Source: Pisaster brevispinus (taxonomy: Eukaryota > Echinodermata > Asteroidea > Forcipulatida > Asteriidae). Taken from it: 64,000 bases of DNA. Within the stretch, counting starts at the first letter, position 1, and the number at the start of each line of letters is the position of its first letter. The notes beneath the pieces are model-generated. The model had not been told where the DNA came from, made no database searches, and worked only from the letters and a program-made list of their open reading frames with translations. Both the position numbers and the translations under genes were made by a program. This document shows positions 11,722 to 23,457 of this stretch, one piece after another. Where the stretch lies: contig JAMKCF010000012.1 of assembly GCA_023634235.1 (NCBI GenBank), positions 16,811,884 to 16,875,883 of the forward strand. Reading direction: 5' to 3'.

Positions 11722-12170
11722 TTACTTAGTGGGACTCGGTTTTGGTGGGTGAGTTGGTGCCCCCAACACCCCCCCCCCCTTCACAGCATTTCTGTGGCTG
11801 GCCCCGTACTCGGAGTAGCAACATGTGCCTCCTTGAATGGCGGGTCTGGTGCCCCGGTATTCCAAGTTCAAGCCTGCATCAAGCCTGGCGGTCTGACACA
11901 CTTGATAAGCCTGCCAGATGAATCCCAGGGCCCCGGTAATTACTAAAAAAATGATTTCCCGGATCGAAGTCCCAACCCCCCCCCCCCCCTTCACAGCATT
12001 TCTGTGGCTGGGCCCGTACTCGGAGTAGCAACATGTGCCTCCTTGAATGGCGGGTCTGGTGCCCCGATATTCCAAGTTCAAGCCTGCATCAAGCCTGGCG
12101 GTCTGACACACTTGATAAGCCTGCCAGATGAATCCCAGGGCCCCGGTAATTACTAAAAAATGAAGTCCCG
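11722..12170. repeat. Very recent 210-bp tandem duplication with C-tracts
   Basis: The block TCACAGCATTTCTGTGGCTG to CCCCGGTAATTACTAAAAAA occurs at 11781-11950 and again at 11991-12160, with exactly 210 bp offset and only two substitutions that I can see. Each copy is preceded by a run of C. Because 210 is a multiple of three, a minus-strand frame (11722-12198, 158 codons) stays open through both copies and encodes a repeated 70-residue segment. That segment (containing FIWQAYQVCQTARLDAG) matches nothing I know, so I do not call a gene. Confidence 0.5.
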
Positions 12171-12199
12171 GATCGATACAGGATCCGCGTCCGGTCATA

Positions 12200-13184
12200 G
12201 CGCGCTCAAGAGTGAACCCCGCTCGGTCCTGCAGATGTTTCGCTCACCGGGAGTGTTATTTGCCGAAACTAAATCTTTCACAAAGATTGTCACATTTTTC
12301 TACCCGTTGCACTCGTCTTGTGCTCCGATGAGATGGGTTGCCAGGGGCACTAGACACTTTGGGAAATGATCTGCGGATGCCGTGAAAGCGTTACTTGTTA
12401 AGCCCATACACGCGGACACAACTATATAACTATCCAAAAGTTTGACTATGTTAAATAAATGTATTAAAAAATAACAATAATATATTCAAAAAGGTTCGGA
12501 GAGAGTTCCACATTTTTGTAAAAAAATAAAATCACAAAAACAAAATCGAACAATCAAACAAGGGACAGAAAATTTTACAACACATTTATGATTGTTATAA
12601 AAAATACATATAGTAAAGAAAATCGCCAAGCGCAGAAACAACGGTACAAATTTGCGCTGCTTTTGTTGTTGCTCTTTTTATTTGTAATTCATACAAACTA
12701 AAATGGTTGTATTTTTGGGGGCCATGTTCATGTGTCTTTAAGTTGACGAAATTCACTACAAAAACACGTTGAATATACTGTGATCAAAATGTTATCTTAA
12801 TCTATATAGGTTTTTTTTTATATACACTTTCTTGTTTGCCCGTTGCAATCAAAACCACCTGGCTGGCAGACCAGCCAAAGAGAAACAAACTACCGTCTTC
12901 AAAGTAACCCTGGGGAAAAAAACTGACAACTTGACATCTTGAATAACACCCTCCTCTAAAAGAGTGGGAAAATCGGAAACTCAAGACCAAGGCAAGGGAA
13001 AGATTTTCGAAGATCCAAGAAATGTGATCTGTATATATGTGTCCGTAGGTTTTCATGCTTCATGACAATAACAGAAAAGAAGAAAGAAAACAAATGAGGT
13101 GAAGGAAGTTCGGGATGACAAATGATATGTTGAATGTACCAATGAGCCACGGCTAGATTTTACCTTAACGACATATTGAGTTTC
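12200..13184. other. Non-coding AT-rich stretch
   Basis: Contains A-rich simple sequence at 12460-12620 and no defensible gene or RNA. Confidence 0.5.
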
Positions 13185-13208
13185 GCGAATCCCTGCGAGG
13201 GATTTCGC
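13185..13208. repeat. Short hairpin with 10-bp stem
   Basis: GCGAATCCCT and AGGGATTTCGC flank a GCG loop, pairing almost perfectly (one bulged T). It lies about 75 bp before a hammerhead-like motif and may be part of the same retroelement tail. A second hairpin, TTCGAGG..CCCTCGAA, follows at about 13368. Confidence 0.5.
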
Positions 13209-13281
13209 ACGATGACCGACGTGTCGTTGTCCTTTGTGGGCCGGTACATGACGTCACTGACCATGGAATATACTGATCAGT

Positions 13282-13325
13282 CCTCCTGAAGATGATTCGA
13301 ACCATACTGGTCGAAACGTCGGCTT
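13282..13325 (+). ncRNA. Hammerhead-like retroelement motif, copy 1
   Basis: CTGAAGA at 13286-13292 and GAAACGTC at 13313-13320 are separated by 20 nt. Leaving the first base unpaired, GATT and GGTC next to the GAAA box can form a short stem with G-C, A-U and two G-U pairs. The boxes equal the CUGANGA and GAAA halves of the hammerhead core. There is no helix III hairpin, so activity as a monomer is unlikely. The outer stem is weak in this copy. See the finding covering all five copies. Confidence 0.5.
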
Positions 13326-13399
13326 GTTCTGTACACCCGTATTATAAAGAGGTTTATTGATCTGTATTGTTCGAGGAACCCTCGAAGCTGAATTGCACC

Positions 13400-14381
13400 A
13401 ATAATACAATTACGATTAAGAGTAACTAAAAACCCAGTTAAAAGATACAAACTACTGGTTAGACAATCAACTTTGCCTCACCGGAATTATTTATTAGTTG
13501 CAGACGTTTTGATCAGCACAGCGAGAGGAACATTCCGAAAGAAACGAAATATGAAAACTCTCCGCTGGACCTCGAGAATTGATAAATTAATATAAGTCTT
13601 CAGTGATGTCATAAACAAACCCAAGATCTTATTAAACTATTTTTGATATGTTCTGTGTGCGCATTCTCACTGCCATTCTCATAATTTTTATCTAAAAGGT
13701 TTGTTTCACGAACCCAAAGCAGGGAAGGGTTGCTGTGATGTTTGTTCGTTAGTTCTATTGCATAATGACATCAAAATGACATAACTACCAGTATTAAACC
13801 ATATATATATACTTTATATTCTCCTCATCGTCGCTTTATGTACGCGTGAGCAGGGTTTGCTGTGTGATAGACGTTTGTACAGAGTGCCTCATAGGATCTC
13901 CCCTTGGAGACTCGTGTAGCTGAGACATATCTAGGTATGAAGCCGGCCTTCTTATTATGCCCTTAAACAGCGCATGATCGTGTAGAATTGTCTGGATTAT
14001 GACTCATTAAGACATGTAAGTGGGTTAAAAAGCGCCTCGGGGGCAGGCTTTACACAAATACTTTAATACAAACCAGATGAGAACGCAGTCGTCGAATATG
14101 ACCGGACTGAGGAGGTTGCAAGGGTGAAAGATTATAACCAAATTATTGATGATTCAGAAAGTATAGTGGGTGGCTGCGGCTAGATCCCCACGTTAACGTG
14201 CGTTGAAGCATAGGCTACACTTAGCAACACCTTTAGGAACAGACGCAGTCGTAGCCGTCAATTTGGACACGACCTTGTTATCAGGTAGTCAGGTTTTCTC
14301 CATTCATAGCGTTAGATCTTCATAATCTGCGTACAGGGGATCAGACAATGATTGCGGCGAGCCAATGAGTATCCGTGGCTA
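13400..14381. other. Non-coding stretch, nothing recognised
   Basis: No coding signal or RNA gene. GTCGTAGCCGTC at about 14249 echoes the GTAGCCG words found in the adjacent MITE and at about 42415. Confidence 0.5.
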
Positions 14382-14519
14382 TTTCCCAACCTCAGCTTAG
14401 GCTCCGGCTCTGGGTTCCGTTTGACGTTGAAGCACTGTTCAAAATGCGCACTACTCCACAAGCTGGAACCGGAACAGTAACAGGAGTCGTAGCCGGAGCC
14501 TAGGCCTAGCTTTGGAAAA
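14382..14519. mobile_element. Small palindromic MITE (CTTAGGCTCCGGCT ends)
   Basis: TTTCCCAACCTCAGCTTAGG and GCTCCGGCT at the left are mirrored by AGCCGGAGCCTAGG and CCTAGCTTTGGAAAA at the right, over a total of about 138 bp. The middle also contains GGGTTCCG and GGAACCGG in inverted order. No coding capacity; the family of DNA transposon is not identifiable. Confidence 0.5.
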
Positions 14520-15084
14520 GCCATCTGGTCTGACCTAATGTGTAACTAAACCAAAGCCAACTAAATAGTATATTGTTCCTTAAGTTCGGGAGAAGGTAGT
14601 CTGTCGACCCATATACAACCCGATGCAGGGCCCACAAAGAGTCAATACAATTATAATGATGTACATGTACCGGTAGTTAATTTAGATAGTATTTGTGTGT
14701 GTATGTGTGAACTGAGTAGTAGACTTAGCAAAATGCATAGGCGTCAATAGTAATAGCTTATCCAAAGTAGACGTATCAGCATATTTTAAGGTCTGTGAAC
14801 TTCAATTATAGACGGCCAGCATCTCCGTACCGAGGTTTTTGTTTTAATGCGCCGTAATCAGCGGTCGGTATTCATGTAAACGAATACTTGCACTTGTTGA
14901 GGCTACACTCGCGTAGGCAAATCGTCCATAACCGTGATGTTTGGTTAAAGGACTTTGTCAATAAAGTGCTAGCTGTTTGTTTATATCATTAGTTTTTAAC
15001 TCAGAAAAACCCACTGGCTGAGTTTATATGGAAATGGCAATTCAAGTTTTGAATAGTGCAGCCTTGTAAATTACTCCCTATTGT

Positions 15085-15300
15085 GTATTGGTTATTCATT
15101 TACGTGTAATATGGTTACTCATTTACGCGTTATATGGATACTCATTAGAGTGTAGTGATTACTCATTATCGTGTAGTGGTTTCTCACTAGTGTGTAATGT
15201 TTACTCAACGTTTAATGATGACTCATTAATGTGTAGTGATTACTCATCAACATGTTGTGAATATACTCACTAGTGTATAATGATTACCCATGATATGCAA
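15085..15300. repeat. Degenerate ~20-bp tandem repeat (GTGTAGTGATTACTCATTA type), block 1
   Basis: About ten units following the pattern GTGTAnTGnTTACTCATTA are visible, including GTGTAATATGGTTACTC, GTGTAGTGATTACTCATTA and GTGTAATGATTACCC. Chance open frames here arise from the repetition. Confidence 0.5.
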
Positions 15301-15654
15301 CTCGTGTAGCTGCATGAAGAGTCATCTGAAAGATGCTAGGTTAGATTATATTCAAAATTCTAATTTACAGATTCAGGAAAGTTACAAAGTTTCATTTAAG
15401 GTACTACATGATCAAATTCGCCAATAATTATTTGTATTAATTAATAACTAAAAGTGTTTTTATGTGACCCATAAGCCAGTACAAACAATAATTCACAATC
15501 ATGTTACTTGAATATTGTGCATTGTCCGTGGCATATGCCAAAGTTTGAGTGCGTTTTTGCTTTTTGAAACAGCAACTGTCAAAATTCTGTGAAAAATAAT
15601 AATTTCTGCGAAAATTGGGCCATGCAACTTGAAGCTAATCATTATCATACCTAA

Positions 15655-15935
15655 CGCGCAGTGATTACTAGTGCAAAATGTGCAGTGGTTACAATAATTA
15701 CACTGACAATTACTACGAGCAATGCTTACTAGGTGTACTTATACAGCAATGCACACTCGTGTGCCGGTAACTTCTTTTTGGAAAACTTTGTACGCACAGG
15801 GTAATGTAAACGGACATACAGTGGTCACTTATGATGCAATGACGTGCTGTGGCCGTAAAGTGGTTACTTATATGCAAATATTGCGCACTGGTTACATGCA
15901 AACATTGCGCAGTAGTTACGTGCACACTTAATAAA
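15655..15935. repeat. Degenerate tandem repeat, block 2 (GCGCAGTGGTTAC type)
   Basis: Words such as GCGCAGTGATTACTAG, GTGCAGTGGTTAC, GCGCACTGGTTACATG and GCGCAGTAGTTACGTG recur every 20-30 bp. They resemble block 1 but carry GC(A/G)CAGT instead of GTGTAGT. The gap between blocks (15301-15654) is not repetitive, so this looks like an old array that has diverged. Confidence 0.5.
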
Positions 15936-16439
15936 CTACTGTAAATACCGCGTGATGGTAAAACTGTATAGTAACGCGCAGCAAGTTGCCCTTCGTGTAA
16001 ATAACGCTCGATGCTTATAATTTAACTCACGTCCAACCGGGACAAGACCGTATCGTTATTTAAAGGCACTTGGGAGACAGCAGGCTTACCACCGTAGGCA
16101 GCTGTAGTATTTGCCAGGGTCGATAAACATCACGTTAGCGTTTCTGGCGCTACAAATTCATTACTGGTGAAGTGTATAAACTCGGCCCGGCTTTTTGTAT
16201 TGGGAACTTGTCACGTACACGCCCAGCGTGTTCGACGTGGGGAAAAGTGCAGCAACGTCATCTGGCCGGACCGTGACGATTAGGAGTTCGAAAAGTAAGA
16301 TTCTATTAAAGTCTAGTCTCATATGTAAAAGTATGAAGTCATCCCCTGTACATTGAGGGATTGATAATGAACATTTTAGGTAGGGATTTGTGCGACCCCA
16401 GGCCCTGGCCCTCTTCGGAATAGCTAAATCAAAGAAATA

Positions 16440-16675
16440 AACAAGCAAACAAAACCCCGAAAAACTAACAAACAAACAAACAAACACCCCACACCCCAAC
16501 ATCCTAATAAACCAAACAACAAACAACAAACAACAAACAAACACTCTAACACCCCAACAAACACCCTAACAAACAAAAACAAACAAACAAACAAACAAAA
16601 AACAAACATACACCCCAATATACAAACAAACGGACACACAAAAACAAAAACAACAAACCAACCAAACAAATATAT
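16440..16675. repeat. CAAA-rich simple-sequence tract
   Basis: About 235 bp dominated by CAAA and AAACAAAC units, interrupted by CACCCCAACA blocks. The complementary strand yields Phe/Val/Cys-rich open frames that are artefacts of the composition. Confidence 0.5.
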
Positions 16676-17231
16676 ATCAACAAACGAGGTTATATTTTCT
16701 AGTATTTCCCAAGTGTTGCCCTTTCTGTGGAATAGTACTTGTATGGCCTTTATAATATGAGCTCTGACGTTGGATTTTTTCCCAATAATTGCAAATTCAG
16801 TACTTTGTCTTAAAAGGCAGCATTTTCAGACAAAACGTTTCTGTGGAGATACATAATTCCTCAATCAAAAAGACTTAGAGCGTCGTTTGGCAATACTTTC
16901 ACGAGTACAATCGATGCCACGCCATATCAAGACGAGAAATCGTTCGCAGAAACGTACGTCTTGAGGTCGTCCTCCATTTACCTCGCAACCAGATGCTACA
17001 AAATGATTTGGTTTGGTCGACTGAAGAACAGGCAGTGGATGTCCTGGTCTGCCCCAATGAAAAATTACAGTGTAGGCCACAAGCACGTTGTCTCTAAGAA
17101 GTGTAACTGTCCGTGCTTGGGCATTATAATGCGGCTAACCTTTTTACTTGACTCTATGGTACCAGTTGTTGTAGGTCAGTTTTAAAAATTGTTTCTTAAA
17201 ATTTAAAAGATTCAAATGGATGCACTCTCTT
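16676..17231. other. Non-coding stretch, nothing recognised
   Basis: No domain-bearing frame and no repeat shared with other parts of the window. Confidence 0.5.
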
Positions 17232-17264
17232 AAGGTGATACGTACGACGTACGGTAGCACCTTT
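17232..17264. repeat. Imperfect hairpin AAGGTG...CACCTT
   Basis: AAGGTGATACGTAC and GTACGGTAGCACCTT flank a GAC loop and pair along their whole length with two irregularities. It is an isolated dyad of about 33 bp and could be the remnant of a MITE end pair. Confidence 0.5.
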
Positions 17265-19851
17265 CAGGTAGCAAACATTCGTTCAGCTGTGTTTATTCGG
17301 GACTCTAGTGTGTAATGTACTTAAAAAGCTGCGGGGATCGCAGCCCCTGTAGAGTAACAGCAAGCCAGTACGCTCACTGCATAAACCATCTCAATTTAAC
17401 ACTTAATAAAATGTAAGGAGTTGGTGTGCGTATGTGTTTTTTTTTTATATATTTTATATTATTACCGCTTGTACCGCTTAAAATTCCATCGGGGCACGCC
17501 GCGTTGGCCCGCGGGCTTGCGACCCTTCATTGCCCGATCCTACCTCGACATTTTCACACAAATAATTGCGTTTTACTGATTGCCATGGATGGAGTAGATG
17601 CAAGATTTGGTTCGGTGTAATTTAAGGTACATTCGTGCTTAATCTAAAATCTTGGCGCACTTGTCATTTTGGAATAGAGAGCGACGATGGCTAGAAGTTT
17701 GCAACTCTCTCACTCCTCTTTTTTTTTGGCAGGGGTGGGGGCATATTTGTCTATTTTAAGAGCCATAAACCATAATGATATTCACCGTGCATGCAACTAC
17801 TGTTTTAGAACATTGACACCTTCCCTGTTTTTAAATGTATGAAATACCCATTTGTGTGATGTAAACTTTGAGTAATGAACGCCATGAAGTACATTATGAA
17901 AACATTGTAAATGTCTCCCACGACTCATGGCTGACATGACGTTACGTACAAAGCGACATCAACGTGAACAAAATAACATCAGATTCTGCAAGTTTCCAGA
18001 TTTTCCGTTTAAAATGAACAGTTTGTATATTAAGCTGCAGATGTGAAATACACATTCTTAGATGTCTAAACAAGATTTTGACGAAAGAAAGAGAGAGAGA
18101 GACAGTAAAAAAGAAGGAATAGTTACTAGGACACATGAACGCGAAACGTGGATTAAATGCTTTATAATTACCAAGCGGAAAATCTTTCCAAAGATTTAAG
18201 ATTTGACAAGTCCTCAGACGATTTCGGTTTACTTTTTGACCTTTATGCAAAATGATGTCATATTTTACCAGATGAAGTTGCACGGGTTTTACTTTTTATT
18301 CGTGGATATTCTGGTACCACTCTTCGTTCATCAGTGTTCAGTGGAAACGTTAGCATGGAAATGTCTCGTGGGAATTCTGCGCATTTACACAGCACACATT
18401 CAAACAGAAAAAGTCTCGTATTGAAACTACGTTACCTTACTTTGAATTTCATGACAATCCGATCCCCGTCTGAGATCTCAGTCCTCGGCCACTTGAACTC
18501 ACGAATTCCCGCTATCCTTCCTCAGAAAAGCAAGATCCCATTAAATCAGTCTTTAAATCGATCAACGAGTACTGTGACGAGACTCAAGTTCTCTTCTCAC
18601 CTCATGGAGTGGGACACCTCCCCTACAGAGACGCAATTATCTCAAAGCTGCTGTTGGAGACGCGAAGCTGGACGTTCCTCGTGACGCAGTCGGTAGTTTA
18701 TCTTGCCCGGGAGTCCCATGTGCCCATCTTAACGTTGCTTGGAGAGTGTGCAAACTGTGAGAGTGGCACACTGTGCGCTCATTATTTCTAAAATGAACAG
18801 TCGTTCTCTCTATGTCGTGGTCTGCAACCTCAGGTCGGAGCATAACGCTACTACAGTTGAGGATGCGTCACTGGTCAACAACTTCACTTTCGAGGCAACT
18901 TCGATGCCACGCCCATTATTTTTGCGTATCCTTACTGCTGCGTAATCATCAAGTTTATGAAAAGCTCCGTGCACATTGATTACAAATTTGTGGATCTTTT
19001 GGTCATTATTTATGGTATTCATGGTCCTTTCCATTCATTCTGATTTGTGTTGCATGTCGCCCTTTAAGAAAGCGATTCCTTGTTTCATTCTAATGAAATA
19101 AGTGTCTCACAGTATCTGCTTGACCCGTTTTTGAAGAATAAAAAAGTCTTTCCAGAAAGGTCATAGTCTTTACAGTTGGGTCCTTTCCAACTCTCAGGTG
19201 CCTGTACTAAACCAATGCCACTGCGAAAGGGCAGGAGCGAAACTGCACATTTCGTTGTCTACGTGATCAACCGCAAGTACATAGTCACGGCCTCGAAGAC
19301 ACCACCGGGCTGAGATTATCTTTTACGGGACAAGAAAGTGGCTCCATCCCGATGCACACGACTCGGGGAATGAGAGCGAGCTCACGTAGATTTATTACGA
19401 ACCCGAAGAATCTTCGTTGGCAGCCTTACAACTGCGATCACATGAGACAAGCATGTTTGCTCGTCGCAAACTTCTTAACGATTATAGACTTAATCCAGTT
19501 TTTTTTCCCCCAGCCCGGTAAGGCACCGTTCTCGTTCACACTGACAATATTAAATCCTTAATGGCTGTAATTTAAACGAGCCCTGACATGGTTAATTTCC
19601 CACTTCTGTGAAAGAAATCAGAAGTTGATTCCCTTCTTGACTCCCGGTCATCGGGCAACCCGAAATGAAAACCTATCATGTGCAAGAAGACGAAGCAGTC
19701 GTGGGGACTATTTGATTTCTAACTTAGGGCGTACTCTGCCCGTGAGCAGAGAGGGGTGTTCCGTAGAGTGTAATTAAGTTAGCCCAGTTACAAAACGGCA
19801 AGTCTCAACGAGCTACATCGTCAACTAACAATTCGAACTGTCTTGGGACAT
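17265..19851. other. Non-coding stretch, nothing recognised
   Basis: Several overlapping open frames at 18200-18950 on both strands are short and domain-free. A (GA)n tract lies at 18088-18102. No gene is supported. Confidence 0.5.
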
Positions 19852-19901
19852 TGGTGGTGGTGGTGGTGGAAGAGAGAGAGAGAGAGAGAAGGGGGGGGGG
19901 T
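19852..19901. repeat. Compound microsatellite (GGT)n(AG)n(G)n
   Basis: Consecutive GGT triplets, then an AG dinucleotide run, then ten G in a row, all on the plus strand. Purine-rich throughout. Confidence 0.5.
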
Positions 19902-20465
19902 GTCTGACATCACGTCATTGAGTGAGTAAAGGATGTGAAGGAGATGTATAATAGAGAAGCGAACTCGTCCTCTGAAATAATAAGTCTCCCGCTCAAGTTG
20001 AATTCAAATAAAGCGTGAGTGACAGTGATGGGGCACTTGCGTAGTTTCTACGTAAACGGAATAATAAAGCGACTGTCGTGTGGGAATGATTTCGAATCAT
20101 GGAGAGGTTGAAGTGTTGCTTACCCGAGGATAATTTTAACGGACTGCACACCTGGTTTGCACATTTTGGTATAAATTGAAGCACATGAAGTGGATTTATT
20201 CCTCACCTGCAACACAGGGGTTCGTGATTTTAGTCACATGCCGAGTTATCTCTTTGTCCTTGGGGTGATGTCCCACGGCCTCTGGTTTCCGATCAGCTGC
20301 AATCTTCATTTCAAATTATATTTAGGGAGCGGTACCAAATAAAGCCCTGCCCTTGCCAGGTCACTCGTCAAGGTGGAAAGCAATGTCTTCGAAAACTGCA
20401 TGAAATTGAAGATTTCCAATTACAAAATAAGTATAATGCAACCGCCGAGAGAGCCAGCTTAAATG

Positions 20466-21235
20466 TAGTGAAGGATCACTACTGCCTCAATCCATCACAA
20501 CCATATTGTATATTTTAGGATCCTTAAATCCTTCACAATCAACCGATATGAATTTATGTTGGATCCCTACTGCCTCAATCCTCCAAAACTAAATCAGTGT
20601 GAGTTTATTTATAGGATCCCTACTGTCTCAATCCTCCAAAATCAACCGATATGAATTTATGTATAGGATCCCTACTGTCCCAATCCTCCAAAATCAACCA
20701 ATATGAATTTATGTGGGATCCCTACTTCCTCAATCCTCCAAAATCAACTGATATGAGTTTATGTAGGATCCCTACTGCCTCAATCCTCCAAAATCAACCA
20801 GTATGAGTTTATGTCGGATGCCTACTTCCTCAATCCTCCAAAATCAACTGATATGAGTTTATGTTGGATGCCTACTGCCTCAATCCTCCAAAATCAACCA
20901 GTATGAGTTTATGTCGGATGCCTACTTCCTCAATCCTCCAAAATCAACTGATATGAGTTTTAGCGGATGCCTACTTCCTCAATCCTCCAAAATCAACTGA
21001 TATGAGTTTATGTTGGATGCCTACTGCCTCAATCCTACAAAATCAACCGATATTTGTCAGATCCCTACTGCCTCAGTCCTCCAACATCAATCAATGAGTT
21101 CATGAAGGATTCCAACTGCACCAATGCTCCAAAATCAACGAGTCCTGTATTTTCCTTACTGCCTTAATCCTTTAAAATCAGCCCGTATGAGTTTCGTGAA
21201 CGTCCCTTATTGTCTCCAATAGATGAATGTCCAAT
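20466..21235. repeat. 50-bp satellite array, about 16 units
   Basis: Units follow GGATCCCTACTGCCTCAATC, CTCCAAAATCAACC and A/GTATGAGTTTATGT. The most regular starts are at 20716, 20766, 20816, 20866, 20916, 20964 and 21014 (period 50, occasionally 49). Two alternating subtypes (TTCCTC with CAACTGATATG, and TGCCTC with CAACCAGTATG) give a partial 100-bp dimeric period. Both edges decay gradually, as expected when arrays are homogenised in the middle. Confidence 0.5.
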
Positions 21236-22880
21236 ATGCCTCAATCATTTTAACTCAACCAAACCCTCAAGATGATTTTAAATTATTTGTTTTTTTTGTT
21301 TTTGTTTCGTTTTGTTTCTCTCTTCCTCCATCTGTTTTCCCCGTAAGAGGCCACATGCTTAGCTGGCCGAGTATAAAACGAGCATCACGCAGAGGGCGGG
21401 CTGGGGTGTGGTGGTGTGGGGGGGGGGGGATGTATAAGTGCCATAAATCAACCTTTTATAAACCCTCAAGGTTTTATCTCATGTACTTGACCTTGCAAAA
21501 AAAAACCAGTTCCTTGCAAAATTAAGAAGCAAATGCTTATTTACTGCCTCAGAATAACAAAATGAAAGAATGGAGTTTTAAATCGGCTCAAATCTTCAAG
21601 GCTGGGGGGCACTTCTCATTCCGAGAGACACCACACGAGGTCTGTACCCCCCAACCTCAAGCACAAGCCATTGTCGAAACCACGGCATTTTCTAATAAAT
21701 GGGTTACATATAATGCAATTCTGCTATGTGTGTCGAGTCCGTATCTGCCGCTAGCGATCTTAAAAAACACACACCTCAAATAACGATCGAATACGCCCTT
21801 TTCTCCATTAGTCGCTTAAGGCATGTTCTTTTGATATAGAAAATGGAGACATTTTAATGACATTTTAAAGGACGTTCAATTTAATATCAGTGGCCAGGGT
21901 ACATTATTCTGCATGAAGTGAATAAGCTCAATTCAAAAGGTGAAGGTAGGCTAGCTTGAAGTTTGAGTATTGGTTACAAGTTCCGCTTTTAGATGCTGAT
22001 TTTACTGACCTGTTTTTCAAAAAATTTGATGATTTGAATTCCTACGTTTCCCTATGTACGAAACTCTCCCTCAACTAGAATGCTGTGTTGTATTTCAATC
22101 GCTAACCAATGGGGGAAATTTAGTGTTTTTTATCTTTACTTTTCATTTAGTTAGTACTTGTGAAGATTGTCCACATAATTCCGTATGATTAATTTAGCCA
22201 TTTGTCTTAAAAAGCTCATGTCTGTTTTTTAATTTCGTTCCAAATTGAAAGCGGGCAGAGTAAATTGTAAATACCTCCAGCACAGCACAATCAACTATTT
22301 CGACCTCGCTGTTTTTGTCTCACAAAGTCTAGTTTTGAAAAGACTGCACAGGCTGCTGCTTAAATATATATGTGTTTGATGTAAAGGACAAACATAAAAT
22401 ATTAGGAGAGTAAACTCCATCCAAAACAAATAATAAAAATAAAAATTAAGTATGAATGAAGTGTAAGGTGTTGTATGGTAACATTGGTGCCACCTAAGGT
22501 TTGCTCATACCCTTGAAATCAAGATCATGTACAATGGAAGCAAACCAGTTAATGGTTTACATATTTTAATCTCTCTCCCTCAACATAGAGTAGGCCTACA
22601 GCATTTTTGAAGATGTTGGCAGAACTTCTATCTTTGCTTACTGTTTTTGAATCTAGACAAGTCATGGCATTGATAATACCATCAAAATTGCTACCATCAA
22701 AAAGGAGTTGGTCCACATCGTATCTGGACCTGTTGTTTTGTATTTCTGGTTAACCTGGTAAACCTCCTGAATTGTAACACCTGTGAGGTTCTGGGGTCTA
22801 CAATAATATGCGGGAACCAAGGCCCCCAACTTATGTTCAGGAAATATCACCTTTATCAAATTTCATCCTTGTGATGGTGG
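21236..22880. other. Non-coding stretch, nothing recognised
   Basis: Includes G-rich tract at 21417-21430. No coding exon or RNA could be supported. Confidence 0.5.
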
Positions 22881-22908
22881 ACCAGGGCCCACTTTCATAG
22901 AGCTGCTT

Positions 22909-23457
22909 TAGGCATGGTGTATTTTTGGTAATAGACCTTATGCATTGACGTCATCCAGCCGCCATCTTAGAGGTAAAACGGTGACGAAACAATCGAAACG
23001 CACAGATTTGTACGCGCGGCACACAGGATTGGCCAATGAACAACCTCCTCTTGACCTCTAGGCGAGGGCGCCCTACTGAAATGACGTCATGTGCATACGG
23101 TCTATTTAATACTCCATAAGTTATTGACTATGAAAACTTACTTGATAAAGAGCACCGGAGAGCTGTTGATATTAAAACATTGTTAGAAGCAACCCCCTTT
23201 GAAGTAATGTGGCTTGAGAGAAAGACAGAGGTTATTTTTCTCCACCAAATTTGAATTTGAAGGCTTCAGGCATGAAGTCTTTCTCAGGCATCTGAAAGCA
23301 AACTGCGGCAAGAGTTTTTTCTTTCTTTCTTTATTTCCTTGCAATTTCGATGACCAATTGAGCCAACATTTGTACAGGCTTGTTATTTTATGCTTATGTT
23401 AGGATACACCAAGTGAGACTACTGGTCTTTGACAATTACCAAAAGTATGCCCTGCCT
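22909..23457 (+). mobile_element. Family A non-autonomous element, copy 1 (interrupted)
   Basis: The left end GGCATGGTGTATTTTTGGTA and the reverse-complemented right end GGCAGGGCATACTTTTGGTA are imperfect terminal inverted repeats. Inside are AAAACTTACTTGATAAAGAG, GGAGAGCTGTTGAT, AAAACATTGTTAGAAGCAAC and GGCTTCAGGCATGAAGTC, all shared with copies at 32367-32780 (opposite orientation) and, in part, 45686-45830. Flanks TTTA and TTAT may be remnants of a TTAA-like target. No transposase is present. I recall this family as very abundant in Asterias. Confidence 0.5.
22930..23106. mobile_element. Intact 177-bp MITE carrying CRE, YY1 and CCAAT motifs (family E)
   Basis: Terminal inverted repeats of about 29 bp begin AATAGACCTTATGCA at the left and AATAGACCGTATGCA on the other strand at the right. 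Each TIR contains a full CRE palindrome, TGACGTCA (at 22947 and 23083). The interior holds GCCGCCATCTTAG (YY1-type core), GATTGGCCAATGA (an inverted CCAAT pair) and GGGCGCCC. There is no coding capacity. It sits inside the family A element near its left end. Confidence 0.5.

Noticed and set aside
11722..12198. 158-codon minus-strand frame with a duplicated 70-residue segment as a gene
   Set aside because: It is explained by the 210-bp duplication; the sequence matches no known domain and has no supporting signals. Kept only as a repeat and a finding.
16161..16669. Minus-strand frames rich in Phe, Val and Cys
   Set aside because: Produced by the CAAA-rich simple repeat on the opposite strand.
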